A stretch of DNA of 64,000 bases from Symbiotaphrina buchneri (lineage: Eukaryota; Ascomycota; Symbiotaphrinales; Symbiotaphrinaceae), in assembly GCA_001599915.1 (NCBI GenBank), contig BCIG01000010.1, forward strand, positions 1-64,000, read 5' to 3'. Both the position numbers and the translations under genes were made by a program. Positions 1-11,610 of this stretch are shown here, piece after piece (position 1 is the first letter of the stretch; the number at the start of each line of letters is the position of its first letter). The notes under the pieces are model-generated. The model was given only the letters and a program-made list of their open reading frames with translations. It did no database searches and was not told the origin of the DNA.

Positions 1-85
1 CGGCCACCGCCTTCGCGTCCGGCCCGCCCATTGGCTCCCCGCCGGCGAGGCCGTCGATTCTGCCGCCAAACCCGGACCCCGTCAT
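1..85 (-). CDS. possible 5' end of a gene running off the window
   Basis: A minus-strand ATG at 85-83 opens a frame that stays open to the window edge (28 codons, starting MTGSGFGGRIDGLAGG). The Gly-rich N-terminus is not diagnostic of any family I recognise. Upstream on the same strand a TCAATAG could also be a splice acceptor, so the ATG may be internal to an exon. Too little is visible to assign a function. Confidence 0.25.
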   Translation of the reverse strand, partial: MTGSGFGGRIDGLAGGEPMGGPDAKAVA

Positions 86-281
86 GCTCCTTCTATTGAG
101 ATAACCGATCGCTTCACAAGCACAACTTTCGCCGACGAGTTAGCAGGCAACACAGCCGGTTGTGCATCTGCAATTCTGAAAGGGCGAATGAGATACCGGC
201 AGGGTTCTACTATGCCACTGAGACGCACGCAGATGCCGGCTAATTGTTTTGTAGATTGAAAGCTGGATCCACTGCCATACC

Positions 282-724
282 GTGGACCCAGAGAAAGATA
301 AAGCCTTGCTGGGCGTCAAATGGACAGGTTGGCGGACAAGTCTCTCGTGGCTGATGCTAGGCTCATCTCTCTCCATACTCGCAGATTCTGGTGGCAGAAG
401 GGTGCAAGAGGAACTCCAAACGCCATTAATATGGGAGGCAGCCACAAAAACAGAGGTCTTCACCACTGGGTGGATGTACCCGCAGAGAGAGCCTCCCCAA
501 TGCCTTAGGGCATGCTCATGATGCCCTACAGGCCTACCATCGCAGCTTCCCTTCTCATGTGAGCCCAGCTGACAGCAATATTCAGATGCCTGTAGACGCG
601 TTTACCGAGTACCTGAAGAATGGGTTTGATATGATGTCTCTCATTTTGTGGTCGTTTGACTCGTTTCTGGACTCGAACTTTTGCAGGGGTTGTAAACTGT
701 ATGAATCATATTAAAATCGTTGTT
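282..724 (+). pseudogene. possible degraded coding remnant, unidentified
   Basis: Two adjacent plus-strand stretches look more protein-like than their surroundings: 282-521 (79 codons from a non-overlapping ATG, with Trp-rich segments) and, shifted in frame, about 508-713, which reads GHAHDALQAYHRSFPSH and later NGFDMMSLILWSFDSF before a stop. I do not recognise a family. They could be fragments of one decayed gene, the 3' exons of a gene, or chance. No splice sites joining them are convincing. Confidence 0.18.
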
Positions 725-1753
725 TAGATGAGATTTATTATTGTGGCATCCGCATCCCTCGAGATCCGAAAAAGCAAAAGCGTAGTCAGCAAACCGTAGA
801 ACCGGAAGTCTGTCTATCGCCGACATCCGCCCGGACAGCCCGGCGATATTTCGTTGGCAGCTGGGGTCGGTCGGCCGGCATTCGGTGACTGTTTACCCCT
901 ACCCAATTGTCCAGTTAGTAAGCCGGACGGAATAATCGGTGATCGGTGAAATGGTCTTAAAGATGCTGCTTCAGCAACATGAGTCAGCCGATATATCAGG
1001 CCCTTTCCCTTTGTCTCTAAATCCGAAAAAGCCACGCACCCCCTCGGACGGCCCATCAGGCAACCACGCGCACAACCCATCCTTCCACCTCCTTCCGGCC
1101 GCACCATACCCGCTCCAGGCAAGCGTGCCTGTCTCTACCCTTCCAGAATCGCTGTCTTGGCAGCAAGACCCTAGCAACAGCGCAGCACGCAGCGCTGATT
1201 GGTTTTCTCGGACGAGAGAGAAGGCAGCGTGGTGCCCTCAGGCCACCCCTGCCGGCGCGACCGAATTGTCAGACCCCGAGCCGGGACCGTAGCTAAACCC
1301 GCTTGAAAGCCCGCGCAACGCAGTGCAGTGCAGGGGAAACTGGACCCCGAGCCAACCGAAAGATCGAGAACGCACGAGGGATCGAGCCGCAGCGGCCGTG
1401 CCGTGCCATATTGTTGCATGCATGACTGGACCATTTTTCGTGCCTTGGCTGCCGTCGGGTCCCGGCAGGGCGAGCGGAGGGGGATGAGGACGATTATATA
1501 AAGACAGAAGTCGCCACTCTGGGGAATTTGGGATTCTGTTTCCGGTCCAATTGTCTGAACGTCCGTGCTTGGTGCTGTCGCTGTCGCTGCTGCTGCGCCC
1601 GTGCTGCCTGCCCCTGTTGATCATTACCTACCGTGAACTGTCACGCACCACACCCGCCTGTCATTATACACACGGGCCTGTCACTATCCTCCTCCGGTCT
1701 CTCATTGTCGGGTCACCCGTATCAAAGCTCCGATAACATAATCATCTTCAACT
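725..1753. other. intergenic, GC-rich, no gene seen
   Basis: About 1 kb without a credible gene. Short overlapping frames on both strands have no family features. The distal part is the promoter and 5' leader of the gene that starts at 1754. Confidence 0.5.
1495..1503 (+). promoter_or_regulatory. candidate TATA box
   Basis: TATATAAAG lies about 250 bp upstream of the ATG at 1754, on the same strand, in otherwise GC-rich DNA. The position allows a pyrimidine-rich leader before the start codon. Assignment is by motif and position only. Confidence 0.35.
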
Positions 1754-2387
1754 ATGCCATCACCGTCGCGCTCCTTCTACATGGCGAATCCGCGCAATCG
1801 ATCTCCAGGACGGGTACGTCTTTCCCCAATCTATCACCCCTATCCATCCTGCCCTAGCCACATCACCCAAGTATATATCCAACCAGACTAACATACCCTC
1901 CGTCATCCAGGCCGAAGAACTCCAGAAATACCTCCTTTTGCACCAACAACACTCCCTCCTCGCCGCACGCCTCGCCGCCTCTGAAAACACCACACCCGCC
2001 TACGCCAACCCATCACTCTCCCACCGCCGCAGCTCCATCACATCCTCCTGCTCCTCCTCCTGTTCCTCCTCCTCCGCCTCCACCACCTCCTCCACCTCCA
2101 GTTCCTCCTCCTCCTCCTCCTCCACTTCCTCCTCACGGGACTACTTCGCCCGCCCGCCCCTCACGCACCAACCGCCGCTCGCAGTGGAGGCGCAAGACGA
2201 CGCACATAGGCTATACGAGCTGGGCAAAGCCATCAAGGCGACGCTGACGGGCCTGCTGGAGTGCGAGGGCGTGCGGGACGAGAAGCAGTTTTCGAAATGG
2301 GTTTTGAGCCGTTTGGTGGACGTGGAATTGGAGTTGAGACGGTATAGGAGGAGCCAGGAGGGAGGGTGGGAGGAGGGGGAGTGGTAG
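1754..2387 (+). CDS. small Ser-rich hypothetical protein (2 exons)
   Basis: Exons 1754-1813 and 1911-2387 encode about 178 aa. The intron (1814-1910, 97 nt) has a GTACGT donor, a GACTAAC branch point and a TCCAG acceptor, and it joins two frames in phase 0. The N-terminus is basic and Ser/Pro-rich (MPSPSRSFYMANPRNRSPGR). A helix-forming segment follows (AEELQKYLLLHQQHSLLAAR), then a run of roughly 35 Ser/Thr residues encoded by a TCC microsatellite, and a charged C-terminal half with LYELGKAIKATLTGLLECEG and DVELELRRYRR. I recognise no domain. The architecture suggests a coiled-coil or scaffold-like protein with a disordered linker, but the role is unknown. The repeat tract could vary in length between isolates. 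Confidence 0.6.
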
Positions 2388-3314
2388 GATGGTGGGCTGT
2401 GGATGGGTGGGTAGTGGAAGGGGTTCGAGTATGGACGAAACAATCAGCAGCGGCACCCTCAGGTAGTTGAGACGGGCATGCCATTGGCGGTGGACACGAG
2501 CAATGAGCATCATGAGCGTGGAGCATCATGAGCATGGATCATGGGAGATGTGCCATCTTGTTTTGAGCGCGGCGTTTGGGGTTATTCGGTGGCCAGCGCA
2601 TGGAAATCCCTGATCTGGGTCCTCACTGGGAGGTTTTATTCATTTTGTCGCGAAGATACCACCTCAGCGGACGGGTTCTTCTGAATCCGGCCCCGATTAG
2701 GGCCCGCACTATTTACACATTATCTTTATTAAAAAGAACCACACCTATCAAAAAATATCCTAAGAAGACCACTGTGTGCATCAAATTGCTGGATTATCTA
2801 TAGAAATATGCAGGACGTACATCATACTCCCTCACTAGTCGTGCCTAGGACTCTTCCTGGTGTCACTATGGCCATCGTGAAGCCATTACCAACTTCCAAC
2901 ACCACTGAGCATATACTGCTAATACACTGCAATCACCAGAGTCGCAGACCAAATTCACGGGCACATTCTCTTTTCAAGCACTATTAGCCTACAAGATTGT
3001 CTCTAGTGCAGACGATCTCTGCTCAACCGGAACAGTTGAGACCCCCGGAACTTATTGAAAATTGATCCGTGGATGTGGCTTACGGTTCGGGGCCCAACGA
3101 GACAACATAGAAGGAGAGTAAGCCACTCCCTGGATTACGACAACATATCTCAAGAGCTGCATAAGGCCACCGTTGGCTTACGCCCAGGAGAAAGAGTTCA
3201 TAAATATGAAGAGCCCCCTTCACTGTGTTCTTCCCAACATCACATCTACTAACCATCTATTCTTCTACGCCGACATATCAATCCAGACGTCACAGCAGAC
3301 CATATTCGCTGAAC
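2388..3314. other. intergenic, no gene seen
   Basis: 927 bp between the Ser-rich protein and the NmrA-like gene. It becomes AT-rich around 2700-3300 and holds only short, unconvincing frames. The right half should hold the promoter of the gene at 3315. Confidence 0.5.
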
Positions 3315-4346
3315 ATGGCTTCCACGAAGATCATCGCCGTCGTCGGCGCGACTGGTAACCAAGGCGGTTCCGTCGCAAATACCTTCCTCATCCTGCCGCA
3401 CTGGCACGTCCGGGCCATAACGCGCAACCCCTCCTCCGACGCCGCACAGGCCCTGAAAGCCAAAGGTAAACACTTCCAATCCTCTCCATAAAGATCAAGA
3501 CTGCCATCCTTAGGTGCCGAACTCATCCAAGCCGACCTCGCCGACCCATCCACGCTCCCGGCTGCCTTCGCCAACGCCAGCGCCATCTTCCTCAACACGC
3601 CCTTCTGGGAAGTCTTCTACGCCCGTAAAGCCGCACTGGAAGCTTCAGGGGCAGACGTTGCGGCCGCCAGCCACGCCGCCTTCGAGCACGAGACACGCTG
3701 CGGACGCAACGCCGCGGAAGCCGCCGCCGCCGTGCCCGATCTCGAGCGCCTCGTCGTGTCCAGCCTGCCCTCTGTGGCCGAGGGCGGAGCGTACACGCGC
3801 TCGCTGCACCCGGAGGTCAAAGCGTGGGTCGTGGAGTACATCTCGCGCGAGCATCCCGCTCTCGCGGAGAAGATGTCGGTGATATACCTCGGCGCGTACG
3901 CGTCGAATGCGCTGCTTGCGCCGCGGCGGGATCCGCAGAGCGGGATGTATAAGTTCGTGACGCCGCTGTTGCTGGACACGCATCTGCCGGTGATTGACCA
4001 GCGGGCGTCGACGGGGTTGTTTGTGCGCGCGCTGGTGGAGGATGAGCCGGCGGGCACGAAGCTCTGGGCGTATGATGCCGATTTGACGATGGCGGACCAT
4101 GTGCAGCTGTGGAAGAAGGTCACGAGCAAGCAGGTGGAGTACGTGGCGATGTCCACGGAGGAGATGAATAAGATGGGCGCCCTGTGGGAGCATTTGGATG
4201 CGGTGGATGTGGCGAATAAGTATAAGGGCAACTATGAGTTTAGTGTGCCTGGCCTCATCCGCCCGGAGCAGTTAAAGAGGAGGGTTGAGACGAAGCCGTA
4301 TGAGGAGTGGGTGAGGGAGAAAGTCGCAGAGGAGCATCTGAAGTAG
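3315..4346 (+). CDS. NmrA-like NAD(P)-binding protein
   Basis: Exons 3315-3465 and 3514-4346 (intron 48 nt, GTAAAC...TTAG) give 327 aa. The N-terminal Rossmann motif is VVGATGNQGGSV (about residues 8-19), the NmrA/HSCARG form of GxxGxxG. It is followed by VRAITRNPSSDAAQALKAKG, the segment that recognises the NADP phosphate. Later segments (LVVSSLPSVAEGG, VIYLGAYASNAL) match the atypical SDR fold, which lacks a Tyr-x3-Lys pair. Such proteins usually sense the NAD(P) redox state and bind regulators, or act as isoflavone-type reductases. Its place at the edge of a block with two zinc-cluster regulators and several redox enzymes fits either role. Family assignment is firm, the function is not. 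Confidence 0.88.
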
Positions 4347-4626
4347 AGCCATAGCTGTCTGTCCGCCATGTTTGGAGACGGCCATCGACCTGTTTCGCAG
4401 GCAGAGCTGCTGACGTGCAGACATATGAGATATAGGTTGCTTAGTTCTCCCCATCTTATCCTAAGCCCTCCATAACTTAGTATAGCCACTATATCAGTCT
4501 CAAAAAATTTCCTCTCGTCACATTTACGGGCATAAACAGGAACATAAGACTTGCAGCCCTGACAAAACAACTGCTCTCGTAGAGCTGGAAACAATGTAAG
4601 AGTACACCATTTGTACAACATGCGCA

Positions 4627-6990
4627 TTACTCTGTCCCCAACACCGTCTGTCCCTCCTGCAGTGCTGCAAATAGCTGATCAAGATCTAGTCCCGCAAGAT
4701 CCCAGAAGATCTCTTCTTCGAAATCTCCTGCACTCAACCCAGGGGCAAGGAAGGCCGATGCTTCGTCAATTTCAGGCCTCAGCGCCTGCGTCGGCATGGG
4801 CAGCTGGTTAAGATTTGCATCTAGAGCCGGAAGCTGAAGAGAGTCATTCCCTGCTACTGGAGGCGGTTCAAAGATGGCCGGTGCTGATGATCCATGGGAT
4901 GGGACCGCTCCATGCACAATGTCCACGCCGCTATCCACTAGAGCGCGTTCCTTATCAGCAGGTAGATGCACAGCTTCCAGCGGCGCAGGGGGTTGTGACG
5001 GCACGAGGATCTGTCGCAGACGTGGCATGATGCTCGCGTCGATAGCAGCCAGAGAAGGCAGCTTCCCCATGCTCCACGCATCGAGATATGAGAGGACGGG
5101 GGTACTGAGTTCCTCAAGGAGGGCTGCGTGATGGACGATGCGTGGCCACCTATTGGATATCCGGTGTAGCAATACCGGCAACGTCTTGGCCACCCGCACA
5201 ATCGTCGTCAATTCAAAGCCATCTAAGTAGGTCCTAGACCCCGCCAAGGACATGACAATGCCGCACAGAATAGCCTCCAGCAGCGCGATACCACCCTCGA
5301 AGAGATGGTACACCGCATGCCACACGTAGAACAGCTTGCCGAGCCGTAGGTTCCGGTTATAGATGCTGGCCAAGGTAATGACGGAATTGACAGCGGTCTG
5401 ACGCATCTCTAGCGTCGGCATGGGAAAGCGGGGCGATGGTCGATTCAGCCGTAGCAACTGGATGTGATACATGATGTCTCCGAACTCAATCTTCTCGGCG
5501 TTGGCACTGGCCTGGGTGTCGTCGTACCATTCTTGAAGTCGTTGATGGGCCTTGCCGTGCCAGTCTAGGATGGCGGCATGAGAGCCGTCGCCTGGGAATG
5601 GGATCACGCCGGTGTGGTAGAGCCCGACGACGACTTCGGCTTCGAGTTGTCTCACGTCCCAGATCTGCATAGCTGCGGATTTCTGTCCCTCGGCGGATAT
5701 TGAGGGGACCTCAGGATACTGTGGTAATCAAAATAAGAACGGTGCGATTGCTCGGCTACGGTGTTGTACTTACCCTTACTGTAATAGCCGACGCTGATCT
5801 GAGGAAGAGAGGTCTGCATAATACAAAATGCTGGGCTCTAACAAAGGTCAGTGAGGTACCGTAATCGAGTCCGGTCTGTACAATGACTTACGCGTCCAGA
5901 CTATATGTTGCCCAGAACAACTTGCGTCTTGTATTGACCGCATCCTGCCCTAGTAGCCTCTGCTCCTCGGCAGGAAGCTCTTGATGTAGACCCAGCCGGA
6001 TGCATAGCCGGGTAGCTGCGCCAGCGCAACTCCAAGCGTCGACTACACTCGGATTCAGGATGCCATAGTGTGCCAACAGCTGCAACGCCCTGAGTTGCTG
6101 CCATGGTCGACTTTCATCAAGGTGCGCTACATGTTCCTTCGCCGTGTTGAAGAACTCCTCTGCTGCTGCAGTTGCACGTCCTTCGTCGTGCCGTATGAGG
6201 GTAGTCGACTGTCGTATCCATCAGTATGAGAAACTGCAGGGGCGTGATTTCAAGGAACCCACACTGATCCCTAGAGCAATTGCTACACTGAAATAATCAA
6301 AATGCGATGGCTCTACTCCATCCGAGGTGCGAAATATCCTGTCACACGCTGTGTACAATTGTTGTTCCTCAAGGAAGGCGTATTGTGCAAGGTAAATGTC
6401 GGTGTAATTCTTCAGCATCAGGTCGACTACATGGCGCGGTATGGATGCTATGTTGCTGCTCCTAGGTACAGCCTGCGGCGATTGCAAGTTGGCTGGAGCA
6501 TGCCCCCGCAACAAATCTAGCGGAGTCAAAGGTGTCTGGAAGTGGTAGATGGCCGAATCCAGTGCCGGGAAACAAGCTCTCTGTCCAGCTTGTTCTGAGT
6601 TACGTTCACCGGGTTCGCCAATGGCGTCAGTCAATCTCCGCGCGAGATCTCTGATGGAGCGTTCCACAAGTCTGGATGGATCCGTTTGCTGTTCATCTCG
6701 GGCTTGCGCCAGCTCAATCTCCAACTGCGCGATTCGATTTTCGAGATGAGAGACTGTACTCCGTGGTCGTTCCCGGCCGTGGACTGCATCGTAACCAACG
6801 CATGTTGCTTTCGCCCGTATACATGCTCCACATTCAGGAAACTGGAGGTCACACTGGAGCGCTGTTCAACAAGAGATCCACTGAATGTACGACACGGACA
6901 ACATACCTTGATCTTCCTCTGTCGGCACCGTGAACAGGCCTTCGTCACCCGGTGGTTGTGCTGGCGGGCGTATGGAGAATGTCTGGGCAT
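4627..6990 (-). CDS. Zn(II)2Cys6 transcription factor with fungal-specific regulatory domain
   Basis: Five exons on the minus strand: 6907-6990, 6263-6853, 5892-6208, 5774-5837 and 4627-5718, giving 715 aa. The introns are 53-55 nt and all phases agree. The first intron splits the zinc cluster. The joined motif is C19-x2-C22-x6-C29-x6-C36-x2-C39-x6-C46 (CSRCRQRKIK then CDLQFPECGACIRAKATC). A heptad-like linker (SHLENRIAQLEIELAQ) follows, suitable for dimerisation. The middle holds the Fungal_trans domain, including ALQLLAHYGI, LCIRLGLHQELPAEEQR and an SLD...CRP segment. It starts 293 bp from the divergent regulator at 7284, so the two probably share a promoter. Likely a pathway-specific regulator; its target is inferred only from its neighbours. 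The exact acceptor of exon 4 could shift by a few bases. Confidence 0.87.
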
Positions 6991-7283
6991 GGCATGAAGA
7001 ACGCCAAACTCATCCTGTCCAGATAGAAGAGATATACAGGAGTGCACGCTTATCCAGAGACGATCGAGATGTTATGGGACATCGCGCTGGCGACATGACG
7101 TTAAGAGGCTGCGAGGAATTCTCGGAAAAAGCCGGTCCGCCTGGGCAAGGCCCGAGCGCGCTCGGCCATTCTGGATCTCCTTAGTCTCGTTACCGCAACC
7201 AGAACAACACCAACTACTACGCGACTTCCTGCTCTGCTCTCTATGATGCCTGGCAAATCACGAGCCTCTGCCCGTCTTTAATC
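6991..7283. promoter_or_regulatory. bidirectional promoter of two zinc-cluster regulators
   Basis: 293 bp separate the start codons of two divergently transcribed Zn(II)2Cys6 genes. The interval contains a CGG-N6-CCG palindrome (7123-7134), the half-site arrangement typical of zinc-cluster dimers. It may mediate auto- or cross-regulation. Confidence 0.55.
7122..7135. promoter_or_regulatory. candidate zinc-cluster binding site, TCGG-N6-CCGG
   Basis: The sequence TCGGAAAAAGCCGG is an inverted CGG pair with a 6-base spacer, the geometry known for Ppr1 and UaY. A site with the same flanks and a T-rich spacer (reverse complement of this one) lies at 14654-14667 in the amidohydrolase/permease promoter of the same gene block. 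Binding is inferred. Confidence 0.45.
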
Positions 7284-9088
7284 ATGCTTCAAACATGCAA
7301 TCGATGCCGCAAGAGGAGAATCAAGGTAGGTCCGCCACCTGTAGCAGCGACTGGTACTGACAGACAAATATAGTGTGACCAGCACCTGCCAGCGTGCAGA
7401 AATTGTCATCTAGCAGATGTCGAATGCTTCTCATTTGATGAAGCTGTAGGCCATGATGTTCCACGCAGGTATTATGCCGCGACCCCTAAGCATTGCTGGT
7501 GCATTTGTTGATGAAACCTGTCCTTTAGCTATCTTCATGCTCTCAGCAACCGAATCCGTGGCCTAGAGTCTGAAATCCAGCAACACAAGACTACCACTCC
7601 AGATGCTTCCGCGGATGGTCTGACGGTCCTTCACGAGGACATCTCCGGAGATGGCGCATCCGAGTCAACCGTTCCAACCATTGGACCAGGCAGTTCAGTC
7701 GATCTACTACGGAATCTCATGACTGGACTTAGTCGATCAATGCTATCTTCTAGCCAGCAGGAAAAGATGCTACAGCTTGAGAGCTGGAAAAACCCTGGTC
7801 AAGAAGAATCTTTCCACTACACCATGACTTCAGACGTGCGAAAACTCGATCCACTCACTCTCCTCAGTCCATCGAATCAACGAGCACTTATAGATCATTA
7901 CCTAAAGGTCGTTCAACCGACATATCCTATCATTGCACACGAGCACCTCACCGGGATCCTTGGATTGGCTAACCCTCTGCGGCATTGCAATGTGGGAGAC
8001 CCATTCCAGAGGCTCTTGATACATGCTGTCTTTGGCATATCAGCCGCGTTGGTGGCTCGAGATTCCGAGAAAGGCATGATCATCGTGGCCAGATACTTCA
8101 GAGAATCCGTCCGCTCAGCATTCGAAGATATCATAATGCAGCAGCAAAACGAGATCGATCGAGAAAGAAAGATTGTGCTCCTTTTATGCTTGATGTCTAT
8201 CTTGGAACTGGCCGACCCTAGCCCCACCCCTGGCCAGATATGGACACTCACTGGAAACGCTTGCCGACACTACCAGCACCTGTGCGATATGTTAGGGGTA
8301 TTGCGATCAGGGCTCGATGAAGATTGCCAGAGACTAGGAGCTTGCCTTTATTCTCTTGAGAGGTACGTGATCGCCTGACGATAGGCACACATTTCAAGCT
8401 AATTCAATCGTGTTGCAGTACCATGGCTGTCCATTTTCATCGGCCGTCTGTCTTCTGCAATTGCCTGACGATACAGTCGAGCGAGTTTTTCACCGCGTTC
8501 TGGCCTTCGCGGTCGTATCAACACACCTTAGAAGCCATCTACAAGATCGACCAGGCATACTGGCGAAACAGCCATCTCTCAGGCACAGATATCTGGACAC
8601 TACTACCAAGCAATCTGAACATGCTAGATTCCGACACTGAGTTGGCCTTCAGTGACACACGGCTCCGCCTTCAACTCCACCCCTTGTTCACCCGAGCATT
8701 GTTCGAGCGTGGGATGGGAGAACTACAGCAAACTCCATACATCGCACCGTGCCCTATCGAAACTGTCATATCGATAGGACATGCGGCGCGAACAGCAATT
8801 GGCCTTATCCTGTCGAAGAACAAACAGCGCACTATCATTAGCGTCTGGCTGGCCGCGGAATATACTCTCCTAGCTGGCAGTGTATGGGCTGCCCACCTGA
8901 TTGCACTCAAGGACGTCACCTACGCAGCGCTGGGTCACAACTACACTCTAGCTATGGGCGAGAAGATCGGACCTCTACTACAATGTTCCTCACTCCTGGC
9001 ATCATTTGCAGAACGGTGGCCCAAAGGCTCAGCATACGTGAACATCTGGAGCGCTTTTCTAGATCTATTATGGCCTACTCTAGGCTAG
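7284..9088 (+). CDS. Zn(II)2Cys6 transcription factor with fungal-specific regulatory domain
   Basis: Exons 7284-7325, 7374-7468, 7529-8362 and 8419-9088 (introns 48, 60 and 56 nt) give 546 aa with all phases consistent. The zinc cluster is at the extreme N-terminus: C5-x2-C8-x6-C15-x6-C22-x2-C25-x6-C32 (CNRCRKRRIK, intron, CDQHLPACRNC). A short linker and coiled coil follow (HALSNRIRGLESEIQQH). The Fungal_trans region runs from about residue 130 (VVQPTYPIIAHEHL) through LVARDSEKG and an SLE...HRPSVF segment to the C-terminus. It is smaller than the average for the family (600-750 aa). It is divergent from the regulator at 4627-6990 and ends 28 bp before the stop of the convergent P450. Confidence 0.88.
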
Positions 9089-9116
9089 CTATGCCAAACA
9101 GAGCTTACTCTACTAT

Positions 9117-10989
9117 CTATTTCCACTGCCCAATACCCTGAGTGGCAGCTTCCGAGTGCTCAAGATTGTGGAGCAGGGTGTCTCTTGAACCCCTCTCCTC
9201 GAGACGCACCTTATACCTCTTCACCATGACTGAAGCATCGGCTCGGTTCTCGCCGTAGTCGATATAGTCGATTGTGGGCGGCATGCTCCCTGACGCCGTG
9301 AACTTGAAGCTGATGAGGAGCCGCACGAAGGTCGCATATAAAATTCGCTGCGAGAGAGCGACTGCTGGGCAGACTCTTGCGCCCGCTCCGAAGGAATAGT
9401 GATGGGGAAGAGGGACGTTGTACTTCGGGTTGGACTCCAGCCAGCGCTCTGGTCGGAAGATATGCGCGTCAGGGCCATAGGCCGTTTTGTCTGCGTATAT
9501 GTCAGTCAATGACTCAACTCAACCAGTCAGCAAGGACATACCATGATTGATGGCTTGTGCGTTCATGTACACGCTGAGGCCTTTGGGGATATGGTTCCCG
9601 CGCCACTCGAAATCCTTGTATGTCTGTCGCGGCGGCAGAAGCTGGATGGCGGCGTAGTAGCGGAGAGATTCGCGGACCAAAGCTACTAAGTAGGGGACAG
9701 TCTCCTCCAAGACGCACTTCTCCCATGCTTCATCAGCTGATGGGTACACCTCCATGATGGCCCGATATGCCTTTTCTTGGATCTGTTGGCCCTGTGGGGA
9801 GCAAAGGTATCCTAAGCCCGCAAGACCGGTTGTAGCGACCGTCTCGAAGCCGCCTGAGACTAAAGAGACATTGATAGAACGGATCTCAGCTGGTCACTCT
9901 GTTAGCCCAAGAATCCAAGAGACGATACTGGGTTCCAGTTCAAGACGAACCTTTGGTGAGCTTCTCGCTGCTCTTGTCCTTCAAGAGACCTTCGGACAGA
10001 CAGGAGACATCCTTTCCCTCCGCGACGGCAACTTCGACTTTGTGCAGCAGCTCCTCGAGCCAAACATCGCGCTTGTTCCTGTTCTCGACGGCAAGCTTGG
10101 TGCGGGGGTTCTCTGGTAGATAACGGAGGTATGGGACGTAATCTTGCGGGTTGTTGTTTGTGGAGCGGAACCTGAAGCGTTAATTAGCAGATATCCTCAA
10201 ATGACCTTGCGACGAAGCAAACTCACGTCGAAACCGAATGCGCGATATGGAGGATCTTATGTAGGAGTGGGTCGTTGGCATCTGCGATACGGGTTGCATA
10301 GCACATCATCAGCGTCAAGTTCAACGCCATGCGCTGGAAGAAGATCCGAGGATCGACTTCAATGCTGGTGCCGCCTTGGGGATCTTTCGCTGCGAGGAAC
10401 AGATCCTTCACCAGCGCGTATGTTTCGAGATCCAGAGTCGGGGCTGCTCGCTGGATGGCCGGCCGGGTCATGATGGATCCCACAGCCGTTCGCCGGCGCT
10501 TACACGAGTCATCCCACGGTGCTGTCCCAATCGTCCCACCTAGCCACCATCAGCTACACTGCTATTCAATTTGAACCCATCCGATGAGGAAAACATACCT
10601 TGCGTCTTACTCAGCACACCATGAAACGTGTAGAAAAGAGGACGATCAATAGTGGCCGTGGCGTTCTTAACGATCCACTCCTGGGCGGCCTCGAACGTGT
10701 TCAGCACGATGATGCGGCGGTTGCCCAGCTTGGCCTGGAAGACGGGCCAGTTGTTCTGCACGCCCCATTCCTGCAGCACCGTCGCATGGTCGTTGCCGAG
10801 CGCCTTCAAATGTCCGTAGAAGGGAACCGCGCCCGCGGGCTCCGGGATCCCGGGGATCTTGGGGATGTCGGTGCCGTAGGCTTGTTTGTAGAGCCAGTAG
10901 CCCAGGCCGAGGATCAGCACGGCGAGAGCGGGGAGCGTGGTGTTCGCGCTGAATAGCGGCAGCGCATGCTCGATTGCGAAGCTGCCCAT
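9117..10989 (-). CDS. cytochrome P450, CYP504-like (phenylacetate hydroxylase type)
   Basis: Exons 10599-10989, 10227-10539, 9951-10171, 9542-9889 and 9117-9490 give 548 aa, the normal P450 length, with consistent phases. An N-terminal membrane anchor (LPALAVLILGLGYWLYK) is followed by the Pro-rich hinge IPKIPGIPEPAGAVPFYGHL. The C-helix reads TIGTAPWDDSCKRRR. The I-helix reads SGGFETVATT, the unusual form seen in CYP504. The K-helix ExxR is ESLR, the PERF region is FRPERWLE, and the haem loop is FGAGARVCPA with Cys about residue 465. The pattern, including TIDYIDY near the end, resembles fungal phenylacetate and hydroxyphenylacetate hydroxylases (PhacA/PhacB). It should be ER-bound and use NADPH-P450 reductase. 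The aromatic substrate is inferred from family; the divergent SDR suggests joint expression. Confidence 0.88.
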
Positions 10990-11610
10990 CGTCGAGATGA
11001 TACAGGTGTGTAAGACTATGTTATGGTAGGATCAAGGCTTCAAAACGCAGAGGTTTAAGCATACACAGCACACACACAGCACGGCAATATATGTAATGGC
11101 ACACGGAGGATAGACAACGAACGACAAAATACGTCGGCAGGCGGCGGACGCAGCGATCAACCAACCAGTCGCCTCACATTCCCCATCCATCCAAGTCAGC
11201 AAGCGGCCAAAACGGATCCTCCCTAGCGCACCCCTCCGCTCGTCAATCTTCCCATCATATCGCTGCCATATCGGATCACTCCTCGCCCTTGGCCGTCTCC
11301 TGGCGTTGATTTGCGCGGCACACCTGAGCCCCTGTTCGGGAAAGGCTAATCGTTATCTTGGCGTTATCGCGACCCCGCCCACGGACAAGCCCTCGTTTGG
11401 GACGATAATCACTAGGGGTTCTCCGTTGTCCGAGGCTGGGACCTGTGCGGGATGCCGATAACCCGAGAAGACGCGCTAGGGGAGGAAGGATAGCTGGTGA
11501 TAAGTGATAAGTGATCGACTTTTGAAAAGTTTGGAGAAATTTGGCGAGCGTGGAATCAGTCGAATTGTTATTTTTCTAGAAACTTTGAGGAGTCTATTAT
11601 CGTCGCAATA
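10990..11610. promoter_or_regulatory. divergent promoter region, P450 / SDR
   Basis: 621 bp between the start codons of the minus-strand P450 and the plus-strand SDR. Several CGG triplets occur, including a direct CGG-N6-CGG near 11203, but not the CGG-N6-CCG form found in two other promoters of this block. No gene is visible in it. Confidence 0.45.
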
